Assembly (NCBI GenBank): GCA_026636295.1 | Contig: CP089460.1 | Location: 434,001-498,000 of the forward strand | Direction: 5' to 3' | DNA: 64,000 nt | Source of the DNA: Medakamo hakoo | Taxonomy: Eukaryota; Chlorophyta; Trebouxiophyceae; Coccomyxaceae | Part shown: positions 46,875 through 56,953 of the stretch, in pieces | Numbering within the stretch: the first letter of the stretch is position 1 | How the letters are laid out: the number at the start of each line of letters is the position of its first letter | Notes under the pieces: generated by a model | What the model was told of the DNA's origin: nothing | Database searches by the model: none | Seen by the model: only the letters and a program-made list of their open reading frames with translations | Translations under genes and position numbers: made by a program

Positions 46875-48881
46875 ATGGCCACACCCAGCATGGCGGCGGC
46901 CGCAACACCGCCGGCCGCGCCAGCACATGCCGCTCGCGGCGGCCGCGCACGTCGTCACCACCTCCTGCTGCCCCCGCCATGCGCTGTCAAGGGCCGCCGG
47001 GGTGAGGCTCCACCTATGACGCTAGACGGCAGCTGGCGGAGGCGTGGCAAGGAAGGGCTGGGCGGTGGTGAGGGCGCAGCCGTGTCTGGCCGCGGCCGCC
47101 GGCGGTCGACGCCCGCACCCACCACCACGTCCAGGCCCGACGACGACCCGGTTGAGGCCGCCTCCACAGCAGAACAACCGCGCACTTCATCCCGCCGCAA
47201 AGGCGTCGTCCAGGTGGTCGCTCCAGTGAATCCACAGGCCGTTGCCGCCGCGCGCACGCGCTCCACCCGCGCCGTGCCCGCTGCCGCTGCCGCTGCAGCA
47301 GCTGCACAAAAGGAAGCGGCCGCCGCGGCTGCCGACTTGCGCGCCCGCGTTGCGGACGCGCCCGTCACTTTGACGCACAACTTGACCGTCCACGCCACGC
47401 CCGGCGTCGCCCAGTGGTGGGGCGTGGAACTCAACACGTCGGAGATGCGGAAAGCGACGGCCGTCGCGCGGTGGTTGGACGGCGCGGTGGCTGCGCTCGG
47501 GCCGGTCGGGTGTGCGGAGGCGGAGGCCGAAGCACTGGCGTCCGACGTCCCGCTCCCACCGCCGGACCCACCCCTACCAGAACGCACCATCGAGGTGTGG
47601 GCGCCCAAAAAGAAGATCAAGGCCTACTCCCTCAACACGCACAAGATGGGGTCCAAGGTCATCCCCTACCGGGAAGGCCGCGTCGTGTTTTTCAAGGCGG
47701 AGCTGGACGGCGCCCTGGCCCAGTACGTGTCCCGGTCCATCACGGACATGACGCGGTACGATGAGCGCAAGCCTCTCATGGGCCGGCTGTCGGGCTGGTT
47801 GTACAAGCAGGTGGTCGACGGCGCGCGGGTGCAGGTGCCGCTGCCCGTCCCGGACGAAGAGTTGCGGGCCGCCAAGGAGTGGGAGGAGGCGCCGGAAGTC
47901 TGGGACTACGAGCGCGCCTGGCGCGAGGAGCACGGCCCGGACTGGCCGGCGCCACCGCTGCCGGCGGGCGTCCAAGTCGCCCAGGAAGCGGCAGCGGCGG
48001 CGGCGGAGGCCAAAGCCGCGGCCGCGGCGGCCGCGGGCTCCGCTGGCGCGTCGAAGGCCGAGGTCGCGCGCGCGCGCGCGGCCGCGCGGGAGGCCTCCCT
48101 CCGCGCCACGGCCGCGGCGGAAGTCGCCAAAGCCACCATGGCCTGGACGGGCGATGACGGCGGCGGACCGTCACCCTCGTCCGCGCCCTACTTAGTCGAG
48201 GCCGACCCCAAAGCCAAGGCCCGGGCGCACGCCCTGGCGCAGGTCGTGGCGCGGCGGCGCACAGCGCTGGGTGCAAGCGGCCCGGCGCCGGCCACGGAAG
48301 CGGCGGGGCCGGCCTGGCACGCCGACCCCGCCCTCCTGGAGGGCTGGACCGTTGGCCCGGATCCGGCGCTCCTGGACACGTGGGGCGACGCCCGGCCGGG
48401 CGGCGGCGACGGCGGCGGCGGCCGGCGCGAGCAGCGCGGCGGCGACGGGTGGGGCAAGGACGGTGGCGGGATGTACGCGCCGCGCGGCGGCGCAAGGGGT
48501 GGCGGCGGCCGCGCCGGCTCCGCCGGTGGGTGGGAGGCCCGGTCCTCCCGCGGGCCGCCACCAGCTGCCGTCGACACGGGCGGCGGCTGGTTTGGGTCGT
48601 CGGAAGGCGGCGCGGCGGCCGCGGACGACGCGTGGGCGGCGTGGGGCGACGCCCTCGCGGGCGGTGGTGAGGACGGCGGCGGCACGCTCGGCTCGTCCGG
48701 TCTCTGGGACAGCGGAGACGCTGCCGGCAGCACGACTGACGCGGGCGCTGCTGCTTTACGCGATTTCTATGAGGCTGATGGCGGGGAGGAAGACTCCGGG
48801 TCCTGGTACGCGGGGCTTGACTCGTCGGACGCGTGGGGTGGCGGTGGTGGGAGTGGAGGTGGGGAGAGCGGCGGCGACTGA
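46875..48881 (+). CDS. Uncharacterised protein with a conserved-looking core, possibly plastid
   Basis: Single exon, 668 residues, start ATG at 46875. The first 110 residues are Ala/Arg/Pro/Ser-rich and could target an organelle. The core (about 155-330) is rich in aromatic and charged residues and does not look like low complexity: VTLTHNLTVHATPGVAQWWG, ERTIEVWAPKKKIKAYSLNT, HKMGSKVIPYREGRVVFFKA, DGALAQYVSRSITDMTRYDE, KPLMGRLSGWLYKQVVDGAR. An acidic Trp-containing stretch follows (EEAPEVWDYERAWREEHGPD). The last 300 residues are Ala-rich helix and then a Gly/Asp/Trp-rich acidic tail. I do not recognise the family. Confidence 0.6.
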   Translation: MATPSMAAAATPPAAPAHAARGGRARRHHLLLPPPCAVKGRRGEAPPMTLDGSWRRRGKEGLGGGEGAAVSGRGRRRSTPAPTTTSRPDDDPVEAASTAEQPRTSSRRKGVVQVVAPVNPQAVAAARTRSTRAVPAAAAAAAAAQKEAAAAAADLRARVADAPVTLTHNLTVHATPGVAQWWGVELNTSEMRKATAVARWLDGAVAALGPVGCAEAEAEALASDVPLPPPDPPLPERTIEVWAPKKKIKAYSLNTHKMGSKVIPYREGRVVFFKAELDGALAQYVSRSITDMTRYDERKPLMGRLSGWLYKQVVDGARVQVPLPVPDEELRAAKEWEEAPEVWDYERAWREEHGPDWPAPPLPAGVQVAQEAAAAAAEAKAAAAAAAGSAGASKAEVARARAAAREASLRATAAAEVAKATMAWTGDDGGGPSPSSAPYLVEADPKAKARAHALAQVVARRRTALGASGPAPATEAAGPAWHADPALLEGWTVGPDPALLDTWGDARPGGGDGGGGRREQRGGDGWGKDGGGMYAPRGGARGGGGRAGSAGGWEARSSRGPPPAAVDTGGGWFGSSEGGAAAADDAWAAWGDALAGGGEDGGGTLGSSGLWDSGDAAGSTTDAGAAALRDFYEADGGEEDSGSWYAGLDSSDAWGGGGGSGGGESGGD

Positions 48882-48937
48882 AAAAAAAGAACACCACTCG
48901 CGCGAATCGAAAAACGACCGCCCGCCCCGTCTCTCTC

Positions 48938-49758
48938 ATGCCCTCGCCGAAAGCGCCCGCCCTCCACGTACGTGCTGTGCGCCCGGGTGACGTACCCGCC
49001 GTCGCGGCCCTCATCGCGTCAGCCTTCCTGAGCGAGGGCGCCGGGCTGGGGATGGGCAAGGTGTGCTGGAGGCGAGAGGGGTGGTGGGTGGTTGGCTGGA
49101 GGCGCGCGCGGCCGCGCCCTTTTTTCCACCCCCTGCCTCACGCGCCCGCCGTCTCGCCACGCACCAGGCCGCCTGGACCGCCTTCCTGGCCGACCAATTC
49201 ACGGCGACGCCACCGCACCACATCGGAGTGGCACTGGAGGCGGAGGGCGGCAGCCTGCTGGGCGCGGTCGTGCTGCGAACGGCTGCCAGCGATGGTGGGG
49301 CTGGCGGCGGAGGGTGGGCGGCCGCCGCGCGGGCGGGCGGCCTGGCGTCCGCGGCCCGCCTGGCCCTCCGCGACGCCATCCTCCCAGAAACAGTCCACCC
49401 AGGTGAAGTCCTCATCGAGTACCTGGCGGTGTCGCCGGCCGCCCGGCGGCGCGGCGTGGCTGGGCAGCTGCTGGCCTGGGCGGGGGGCGTGGCCCGCGAC
49501 CGCCACCTGGGCCTGTGGGTGTCCGCGTCCAACGGGCCCGCCCGGGCCCTGTACGCCCGGGCTGGCTTTGTGGAAACGGAGTGGTCGGAGAAGGCGGGCG
49601 CGTTGACGCGGACCGCGTGCGCGGTGTTTTTAGACGGCGCCGCCTGGGTGAGGATGGAGCGGGCAGTGGGGAAGAAAGCACCGCCGCTCTTGCTGCCGGC
49701 GCCGTCCCTGTCCCTCCCGTCCTCGCCCCGCCTGGCCAGCTACCGGCCCGCCGTGTGA
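48938..49758 (+). CDS. GNAT-family N-acetyltransferase
   Basis: Exons 48938-49060 and 49168-49758 (intron of 107 bases, phase 0) give 237 residues. HVRAVRPGDVPAVAALIASA is the usual GNAT opening strand and helix. HHIGVALEAEGGSLLGAVVL is the central strand pair. IEYLAVSPAARRRGVAGQLL holds the acetyl-CoA pyrophosphate loop (R/Q-x-x-G-x-G/A: RRRGVA), and LWVSASNGPARALYARAGF with VETEW is motif B. The substrate is unknown; it may be a protein N-terminus or a small amine. No presequence is clear, and the C-terminus is a short Ser/Pro-rich tail. It converges on UBC12. Confidence 0.8.
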
Positions 49759-49888
49759 TGAATGAAAACAGCAGAAAAAGAGAAAAACCCGTCTAACACA
49801 CACTCAGGGCCCGCAAGGCAAGGACAGCTATACTCCCCCCCGTCTCTTCGACTCTCTCCACCCATCCCCCCCCCTCTCCATCCCCACC

Positions 49889-50749
49889 TCACGGCCGCGC
49901 CGGCGGGAAGTACTCCCGCCCCACCGTCCCGCCCCGCGCCACCGTTTGCGCCACAATGCGCTCAAAGTCGCGCGGCGACTGGACCTGCATCGTCGCGGCC
50001 TCCTTGTTCAGCGGGTCGTCCGGGTTGGGGTCGAGGAACAAGAATTGCAGGCCCAGCATGATGGTGTTGATGGACAGGACGGGCTTCCAGTCCTCGCGCA
50101 GGATGTTCAGGCAGACATTGCCCTCCGTGTCGATGTTCGGGTGGAAGACCTTGGTCCGGCACTTGACTTTGGGCGGGTCGTGCGGGTAGCCGCCGGAGAC
50201 GGTGACGTCAAAGCGGAAGCGCCCGCCGCGGTACAGGCCCTCGTCCGGGGAAATGACGGCCTCGAAGTGCATGGGCTTGTCCCGGCCTTCCGGGAAGGAG
50301 ACGGACATGCCGGCGGACAGGTTGAGCTCGGACAGGTCTAGTGTGCGTGGATGGATGGATGGCATGGGTGGAAGCGTGAGAGAGAGGGAGACGGCCCCGT
50401 CGCCCAGTTTTTTTGCGCTCGCCGGCGGTCAAAAATCGTGGGCGCAAAGCCAAAACGCACCCTTCTGCAGGCGCAGCTCGCCCGGCGTCTGCTTGGCCTT
50501 GCCCGTCGCCGACTCGGCCTTTTGCTGTTCCTGTAGGCGTGGTGTGGAAATGGGAGGGAAAGGCCGGGCGCGTGTGAGCGCGCCGAGAGACGAGCGAAAA
50601 AGAGACACCTCGCAATGTCTTTTTCCGCGTGCGGCGGCGGGGTTGTGCGCCCTCCTCGGCGAGGGTGCGCCTCGGCCACGGCCGGCGCCTCGGCGTGCGC
50701 TCATGCGTCCTGCGCACCCGCTCACCTTGACGGAGAAGAGCTTGATCAT
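49889..50749 (-). CDS. UBC12: NEDD8/RUB-conjugating enzyme UBC12
   Basis: Exons in coding order: 50749-50726 (24 bases, MIKLFSVK), 50530-50461, 50337-49889; phases 0 and 1; 180 residues. The joins give EQQKAESATGKAKQTPGELR, then LQKDLSELNLSAGMSVSFPE, typical of UBC12 (RCE1), including the N-terminal extension that docks on the NEDD8 E1. The E2 core has GGYPHDPPKVKCRTKVFHPN and GNVCLNILREDWKPVLSINT with the catalytic Cys. The enzyme passes NEDD8/RUB to cullins and so activates SCF-type ubiquitin ligases. Divergent from the tweety-like gene with 164 bases between the starts. Confidence 0.95.
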
Positions 50750-50913
50750 GGCGTGCGTGTGCGGCAAGAAAAAAAGAGAGAGCGGCGCTCGCTCCGCGAG
50801 AGGAAAAGAGAGAGTGTTGGGGACCGGCCGACACGCGTGCTTGGTCGTGATGCGACCGCCGTCGTCCACACCCCCTTGTTTAACGCCTGGGACCGAAAGA
50901 AACGCTTTCCGTC

Positions 50914-52965
50914 ATGGACCACCCCCTGTCCTACGCGACCTACGCGGCCTTGGGCTCCCCACCCGCCATCGACGCGTGCGCCGCCGCGCCCGACCTGGCC
51001 CCGCGCCCACACTGGCGGGCGCTGGGCCCGGCCCTGGCCGCCCCGGTCTCCCCGCTGGCGGCCTTCCAGCCCGCGACGCTCGCCTACTGGCGCGGGCCCG
51101 TCCTCACGCGCGTCGCCCCCCAGCTCGCCCTCACCGCGCTCGTCCTGGTCACGCTCTTCACCTTCTTGGCCTGGCGGGCCGGGCGGGCGTGCTGCTGCGG
51201 CGGCGCGCGGCGCCGGGCGCGGAAGTGGGCCGGCCTGGACGGCGCGGCCGCGGCCGCGGCCGCGCCACGCCGCGTCCTGGCCTCCCGCGCCCACAAAGCC
51301 GCGGTCGGCCTGGGCGCTGCCGGCGCCGTGCTCGTTGCCGTCGCCGCGGCCTACGCCATGGCCCAGGCCGAGCCGCGCGCCCTGGACAAGGGCTTGGCCG
51401 TGCTGGAGGGCGACGTCCGTGGGCTCCTCACCGACGCGGCCTCCACGCTGGCCGCCATTGCGACGGCTTTGGGCGACGCGGCGGCCGGCGTGGACGCCAT
51501 GGCGACAGCTGCTGCCGCCACGGGCTCGGCGTCCTCCGACCCGGGCGTGGACGCGGCCGTCAACGCGGCCTACGCCCAAGCCACCGACCTGGTGGCCTCG
51601 CTGGAAATTACGGTGGGTGAAGTCGGCGGCGTCGCCACCGCGCTCAACGAGTCGGTCGTCGGCCGCCTGGACGCCGCTGTCGCGGAATACTTACCCCTCG
51701 GCCAGGCCATCGACGCCGGCCGCCTGGCGGCGACGTATGGACTGCTGGGCGCGTTGGCCCTGTGCGTCGCGGGCGCAGCCGTCGCGGCGTTGGGCGGCGT
51801 GCCCGCCGGCATCTCCGCCGGCCTGGGCCTGGGCCTGGTCATTGCGGCTTTGCTAGCCATCATCGCCGCCCCGCTCATGGCGGGCGCGGTGGCGGGCGGG
51901 GCGGACGCGTGCGGGTGGGCCGAACCCGCTCTCTTGGCCGTGGCGGGCGAGCTGGACGACGGGTCGTTGACCCCCACGCTGGCGTCCATTCTCTACGGCC
52001 CCGCCGCGGGCGACGCTCTCCGCGACTGGCTCCAGTTGACGGGTGGTGGAGGCGGAGGCGGTACGACCGCGTCCGTCGGCGGCCCCGGCCCGATCGTCGC
52101 GTCCGCGCCCGCCCTCGTGCGCTCGCTCGCCGCGTGGGCCCCGCCCGGCGGCACACAGGCGTCCGCCTCCGCCGCCCCTCCTTCCACGACAGACATCCTG
52201 GGCCTGGGCTTGACTGACCTGGGCGCGGCGGCTGAGACCGCTTCAGCGGACGTGGCCGACTTTGCGGCCGCGTACGAGAGCGTGGTCGGGCCTGACCCGC
52301 CCTTCACGGCCGGGACTGCGGCCGCCGCCGCCGCCTTGGCCCGCGTCTCGTCCAACATCACGGCCCTGGACGGCATCCTGTCGCCCGCGTCCCTGCGGGC
52401 CGTCTACATCCGCGTGAAAGGCCTGGCCTGCTGCGTCGTGGCGGACGGCGTCGGCGACCTGTGGTTTGGCGTAGCCCTCACCCTCGGCGCGGTGCTCGCC
52501 GCCACCGCCCCGCTCACCGTCGCCTTGGTCCGCCTGGACGGCCTGCCACCGCTGGCTCGCCCACCGGGACGGCGCAGTTGTTGCTGGTGCAGTGGCGGGT
52601 GGGCCCGCTGCCGGGCGAGCGAAGGCGACGAAGAGGGTGGCGTCGGTGGGGGTGTTGGCGGCGATGGTGGGCGGGGTGGCGTTCCTGCGGGCGCGGTCGT
52701 CGCGCCAGGCTACACCGCCGCTGTCGCGTCCCCACCGCCCGGCACGCCGGTCGCGGGCCGGACTCCCCCACCACCCACGGCCCCACTCCACACGGAGGGT
52801 AGTGGCGTGCCGTTGGTGGCCGGGCGGGTGGCGCCCAGCGCACCGCCGCTGGGTGCCGGGCCACCGCGCGTGCCTGTCGCGACGGGCCCGGCGGCCTGGC
52901 CAGTGCGGCCGGCCAGCCACGCCACGCCCGGCGGACCGCACTATGCCAAATACCCGAAGATCTGA
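50914..52965 (+). CDS. Tweety-like membrane protein, five membrane segments
   Basis: Single exon, 683 residues. Membrane helices: about 66-90 (APQLALTALVLVTLFTFLAW), 128-150 (AVGLGAAGAVLVAVAAAYAM), 275-297 (LLGALALCVAGAAVAALGG), 301-328 (AGLGLGLVIAALLAIIAAPL) and 515-540 (DLWFGVALTLGAVLAATAPL). The order is two helices, a loop of about 125 residues with a helical hairpin look, two helices, a loop of about 190 residues, and one helix. That matches the tweety (TTYH) and prominin layout. A short Cys cluster (RACCCGGARRR) follows helix 1 and CCWCSGGWARCR follows helix 5, both candidate acylation sites. The tail is Gly/Pro-rich. Family membership is inferred from topology only. Confidence 0.55.
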   Translation: MDHPLSYATYAALGSPPAIDACAAAPDLAPRPHWRALGPALAAPVSPLAAFQPATLAYWRGPVLTRVAPQLALTALVLVTLFTFLAWRAGRACCCGGARRRARKWAGLDGAAAAAAAPRRVLASRAHKAAVGLGAAGAVLVAVAAAYAMAQAEPRALDKGLAVLEGDVRGLLTDAASTLAAIATALGDAAAGVDAMATAAAATGSASSDPGVDAAVNAAYAQATDLVASLEITVGEVGGVATALNESVVGRLDAAVAEYLPLGQAIDAGRLAATYGLLGALALCVAGAAVAALGGVPAGISAGLGLGLVIAALLAIIAAPLMAGAVAGGADACGWAEPALLAVAGELDDGSLTPTLASILYGPAAGDALRDWLQLTGGGGGGGTTASVGGPGPIVASAPALVRSLAAWAPPGGTQASASAAPPSTTDILGLGLTDLGAAAETASADVADFAAAYESVVGPDPPFTAGTAAAAAALARVSSNITALDGILSPASLRAVYIRVKGLACCVVADGVGDLWFGVALTLGAVLAATAPLTVALVRLDGLPPLARPPGRRSCCWCSGGWARCRASEGDEEGGVGGGVGGDGGRGGVPAGAVVAPGYTAAVASPPPGTPVAGRTPPPPTAPLHTEGSGVPLVAGRVAPSAPPLGAGPPRVPVATGPAAWPVRPASHATPGGPHYAKYPKI

Positions 52966-53058
52966 GAGAAAGAGGAAGGGCGTGTGTAAAAAAGAGTCGC
53001 GAAACCTACAAGCAGCAAACAAACAACAGAAAATCTTCGCCCGCCTCCTTCTCTCTCT

Positions 53059-55180
53059 TTAATCACGCCGCCCAAAGGGCAGGCTCAGCGCCAGGTCGGC
53101 CGGCGGCGGAATGGCCACCGTCAGCAGCTCGCCCGTCACCGGGTGCGTCAGCGACACGTGCACCGCCCACAAGCAGGCCGGCACGCCGTGGCGAGTCGTC
53201 CTTCTGTCCAGCGCGCTGGGCGGGGTCGGGGTGGCCAGCAGGCGGGCGTCGACGGCCGGCGCGGCAGCCGCAGCGGAAGCCACCATGAGCGGCGGCGGGT
53301 CAAAGTCGACGGCCAGTCGGTCGACGGCGGTGCGTGCCGCCGGCGGCGGCGGCGGCGGGGACGGGCGCAGGGCCGTGTCCGGCCGCGCGGCGGGCGCGGT
53401 CGCGAGACCTCCAGCCGCCCCGCCACCCTCATCCCACGGCGAGCCCGCGTCCGCGGCCGCCGCCCTGCCGGACGCCGCCCGGGGCAAGGGCGCGGGCGCC
53501 CGCCGGCTGGCCCACCCGGCCGCCCGGCCACTCACGCCCAGCGAGGGCGCGGGGACGGCCGCGGACGCAAAGCCACCACCACCACCGCCGGCCGCCTCGC
53601 GCGCGGCCGCGCGCGCGTCCGCCGCCGCGTCCGCGCGCAGCCGGTCCACGGCGAGGGTGCCGGACAGGGCGGACCGGGCGTCGTCGTCGTCGACGACGGC
53701 GTCCGGGCTGGCAGCCGTGGGCACGGGCGGCGCGGCGGCAGCAGGCGGCGGGTCAACCTGTGCTTCCACCGCGACCGCCCACGGCCGGTCGTCCGCCCGG
53801 CCAAAGCGGGCGCGCGCCGTGGACGCGCTGTTCCGGGTCTCGTCGTCGGTGTCGTGGTAAGCAGCAACGGCAGCCGCTCCGTCCGCCAGGCGCCGGGCGC
53901 CGCGCTTGGCGGCGAAGAGCGCGGCCGCGGCCGCGCCGCCCAGGCTGCCACTGCCACGCCGGCCGCCGCCGCCCTCCCCACCGCCGCCACCGCCCAGCGC
54001 GTCCCCGACCAAGGGGTGGCCCGCCAGGGCCATGTGGCGCCGCAGTTGAGCCGGCGGCCCCGCCACCGCCCGCAGCTGGACGGCGGTGACCCAGCCCGTG
54101 CGCCCTTCGACGCGGGCGGCCTTGAGTGCCGCCCATTCCGTCAGCGCGGGGCGGCCATCCAGGGGGGCTGCCACCCGCCCCGCGCCCGTCAGTTTTCCCG
54201 CCACCAGCCCGGCGTACCGCCACGCCACTTCGCGCGAGCCCAGAGCACTGGTTAGCGCACTGAGCGCCGGCCGGGTTTTCGCCACCAGGACCAGGCCGCC
54301 CAGCCAGGCGTCCGGGCGGTGGACGGGGCGCGGCCGCCACAGCGCGCCTGGCGCGGTCGTCGGCGCGAGGACGCCCGGCAACAGGCCCTGGACGTCCGGC
54401 GCGCCACGTCCCGCGCCCTGGGTTGGCAAGCCAGGCGGCTTGACGACGAGGGCCAGGTGGTCGTCTTCATACGCGACGGAGATGGGTGGCACGGACGACG
54501 ACGGGGAGGCGCGGTGGCCGACGAGGCTCGCCGGCCCGGTGCTGCCGCCCACCCCGCCGCCGCCCACCGTCCGCACCGTGCAGGTGACCTCGTCTCCCGG
54601 GGCGAGCGGCGCGTCCACAGGTGCGGGCACGCCATTCACCAGGACCTCGCCACGGCGGCAAGCCCGGCGGGCGGCCGTGATGGACGCAAAGCGGGCCGGG
54701 AAGAGGGCGGGGAGCGCGTGCGCGAGCGGGGTTGGCTGCGTTCCGTTGTTGCCTCCCTCCCCACCCACGACCGCGACGTCCACGACAACGTGCCCACTCC
54801 GTGGACCTGCGGCGCTGAACCGCCGGTGCTGGTGGGCGAGGGACGGGACGGCCTGGGAGGTGTGTGTTGGAAGGCGGGAATTGAGACACACCCCATCGTG
54901 GATGAATAGAAACAAGCGGGAACGCGCGCGCGCGCAAGGCGCGGCCTTTTGGGGCAGGCTGCCGCCCTCCCAATGCTGATTCACCCTGCAACAGGTGCGG
55001 ACGTACCTCAATCACAATAGGAGCGGACAGCGTGGCTGGCGGCGGGCGTGGCGGCGCCGCGCTGGCGGTGCGTGTCGGGCGGGGCGCACGCGCGGCCTGG
55101 TGCGTTGTCGCCGCGGGCCTGGCGCGGCCGCTCCCACCGCCGCGGGCGGGCGGCGGCTGAAGAGGGCGGGGTGCGGGCAT
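53059..55180 (-). CDS. RluA-family RNA pseudouridine synthase with large internal insertion
   Basis: Exons in coding order: 55180-55007 and 54852-53059 (intron of 154 bases, phase 0); 655 residues. Exon 1 is a Pro/Arg/Ala presequence (MPAPRPLQPPPARGGGSGRA). An S4-like domain follows (RFASITAARRACRRGEVLVN). The catalytic domain has ISVAYEDDHLALVVKPPGLP, then PVHRPDAWLGGLVLVAKT near 237, where the usual HRLD reads HRPD; the catalytic Asp is kept. TEWAALKAARVEGRTGWVTA and QLRRHMALAGHPLVGDALGG are further RluA strands. The last strand (CLWAVHVSLTHPVTGELLTV) is displaced by an Ala/Pro/Gly-rich insertion of about 260 residues. The enzyme should turn uridine into pseudouridine in organellar RNA. Start chosen for the complete presequence; the frame is open further upstream. 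Confidence 0.8.
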
Positions 55181-55349
55181 GTGGGCGCCGATTGGACGGC
55201 TGTGTGGCTGTGGACGAGGCGTCCTTGTGGACGAGGCGTCCCCGCGTCGGAAATTTTGGTTTTCGCGCTTTGGCTTGAGAACGCATGCGAGGGGGGTGAA
55301 GGCCACAACTCTTCTTCGCTTCCCTCCATCCCCGCGACGCCAATCACAC

Positions 55350-55373
55350 ATGACCGCGCCGCGAACCACATGA
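55350..55373 (+). promoter_or_regulatory. Upstream ORF overlapping the NDUFAF7 start (ATGA)
   Basis: An ATG at 55350 encodes MTAPRTT and stops at the TGA of 55371-55373, which overlaps the main start ATG at 55370 in the form ATGA. The two starts lie in near-identical contexts (CACATGACCGCGCCG at both), as if a short segment had been duplicated. Ribosomes starting at the first ATG would end exactly at the second. Confidence 0.6.
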
Positions 55374-56866
55374 CCGCGCCGGCGAGGCGAGGCGGTCGCC
55401 TCCTCGTCCGCACGCTCAGCAGCGCAGCAGCGGGCGGCGGCTGTCGGGAAGTGTCTTCTTCCGCGCCGACTCCACCGCCGCCGCCGTCTCAACCCGGCCC
55501 CCCACCCCCACCACCGCTCCGCCTCCTCTCCGCGTACGTCGCCTCCTCCTTGGCGTCCTACTTCTCCCGGTCCGGAGCATCCTGCCCCGTCGGCTCGGGC
55601 GCCCGCCTCCCGCTCACGTCTTTCAGCGGCAAAGCCGCGTATGAAGCCGCCGTCGCGCGGCTTTACGCGACCCAACCGCCCGGCGCGTGGCTGACGCCGG
55701 CGGAACTGTTCAGCCCGCACTACGGGGCGGCGGTGGCAGCCTTTGTGCTGCGCCACCATGAAAAGACCGCGCCGCCAGGCGCGCCGCTGCACATCGTGGA
55801 AGTGGGCGCGGGCCGTGGGACGCTCGCCCGTGACGTGCTGAACGCGGTGCGGGAGAGCAGCAGCGGGGGTGGCGGCCTGTATTCGCGGACGCGGTACGTC
55901 ACGCTGGACGTGAGCCCTGCTCTGGCGGAAGAGGCGTCAGCGACGGTGCGGGAGGCCGGGCACGGCGGCGGGACCTTCACCCAGGCCGTCGGCGACGCGT
56001 GCGAAGGGCCTGCCTGGGCGGCGGTCGCAGAGGCACTCGGCGGGTGTGGCGGTGGCCGTCCCACTGTCCCGCCGTACGTGCTGCTGTGCGAGGTCTTGGA
56101 CAACCTGCCACACGACAGAGTGGTGCGGCGGCGGCGGGCGGAGGAGGGCGGCGGCGGCGGCGGTGGCAAGCCCTCACCCTCCGCCTGGTTTCAGTCGATG
56201 GTTGGCTGGGCTGGGCCCGGCAGCGCCGCCCCGCCGACCGAAGTCCTGCGCCCCTTGGCCGACCCGGTCATACGTGCGTGCCTGGCCGCGGCGCTGGAGG
56301 AAGGGCAGGAGGGCGGCGGCGGCGGGGCGGCGCCCCCTCCGTCGCCGTCCATCTTCGCCCGCCTGGCCGACTTTGCGCTGGGCACGCCGCCCGCGCCGCC
56401 CGCCCTCCACCCGTCGACCGCGCCCTGCCTGTTCCTGCCCACGGGGTGCGCCCGCCTGCTGGAGGCGTGCACAGCTGCATTCCCAGCCCACACGGTCCTG
56501 GCCTTTGACTTCGACGCGCTGCCGTCCACGCTGCCGCCCACGTGCTGGGGCGCGCCGGTCGTCTCCGGGCCGCCGTCGCCCGGGCAGCCGGCCGTGGATT
56601 ACCCGGACGTCTTAGCGCCCGCTTTTGGCACGGCGGACATCTTTTTCCCCACAGACTTTGGGCTGCTGGCCCGCTTAGCACGGCGCGTCGGAAGTGGAAA
56701 CGTGACAACCACCACGGCCAAAACGTCGGCCTGGCTGCGGGCGCACGCGCCGCCGGCGGTGCTGGCGGCGACAACCACCGCCTCTGGGTGGAATCCACTC
56801 CTGGACGACTTTGTCAACACGAGCGCGCTGGTCATTGAGAGGCGCGCGCCCTCGGTCGTAGTGTAG
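55370..56866 (+). CDS. NDUFAF7: NDUFAF7/MidA-type protein-arginine methyltransferase, mitochondrial
   Basis: Single exon, 498 residues. A basic, hydroxylated presequence (MTAPARRGGRLLVRTLSSAA) fits mitochondrial import. The DUF185 core has LTSFSGKAAYEAAVARLYAT, GAWLTPAELFSPHYGAAVAA, the SAM loop HIVEVGAGRGTLARDVLNAV, TLDVSPALAEEASAT and LLCEVLDNLPHDRVV. The late part has FGTADIFFPTDFGLLARLAR and WNPLLDDFVNTSALVIERR. NDUFAF7 dimethylates an arginine of the complex I subunit NDUFS2 early in assembly. Compared with animals, Gly/Pro-rich inserts enlarge two loops. The first ATG upstream (55350) opens a seven-codon uORF, so 55370 is the likely start. Converges on SmE. Confidence 0.85.
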   Translation: MTAPARRGGRLLVRTLSSAAAGGGCREVSSSAPTPPPPPSQPGPPPPPPLRLLSAYVASSLASYFSRSGASCPVGSGARLPLTSFSGKAAYEAAVARLYATQPPGAWLTPAELFSPHYGAAVAAFVLRHHEKTAPPGAPLHIVEVGAGRGTLARDVLNAVRESSSGGGGLYSRTRYVTLDVSPALAEEASATVREAGHGGGTFTQAVGDACEGPAWAAVAEALGGCGGGRPTVPPYVLLCEVLDNLPHDRVVRRRRAEEGGGGGGGKPSPSAWFQSMVGWAGPGSAAPPTEVLRPLADPVIRACLAAALEEGQEGGGGGAAPPPSPSIFARLADFALGTPPAPPALHPSTAPCLFLPTGCARLLEACTAAFPAHTVLAFDFDALPSTLPPTCWGAPVVSGPPSPGQPAVDYPDVLAPAFGTADIFFPTDFGLLARLARRVGSGNVTTTTAKTSAWLRAHAPPAVLAATTTASGWNPLLDDFVNTSALVIERRAPSVVV

Positions 56867-56953
56867 AAAAGGACGGAGAAAAAGGAAACATGGATGGCAA
56901 AACTCTCTCAACCTCCCGTTTTTTACAAGTGCGCGCCCGCCGACAAAAGCCCC

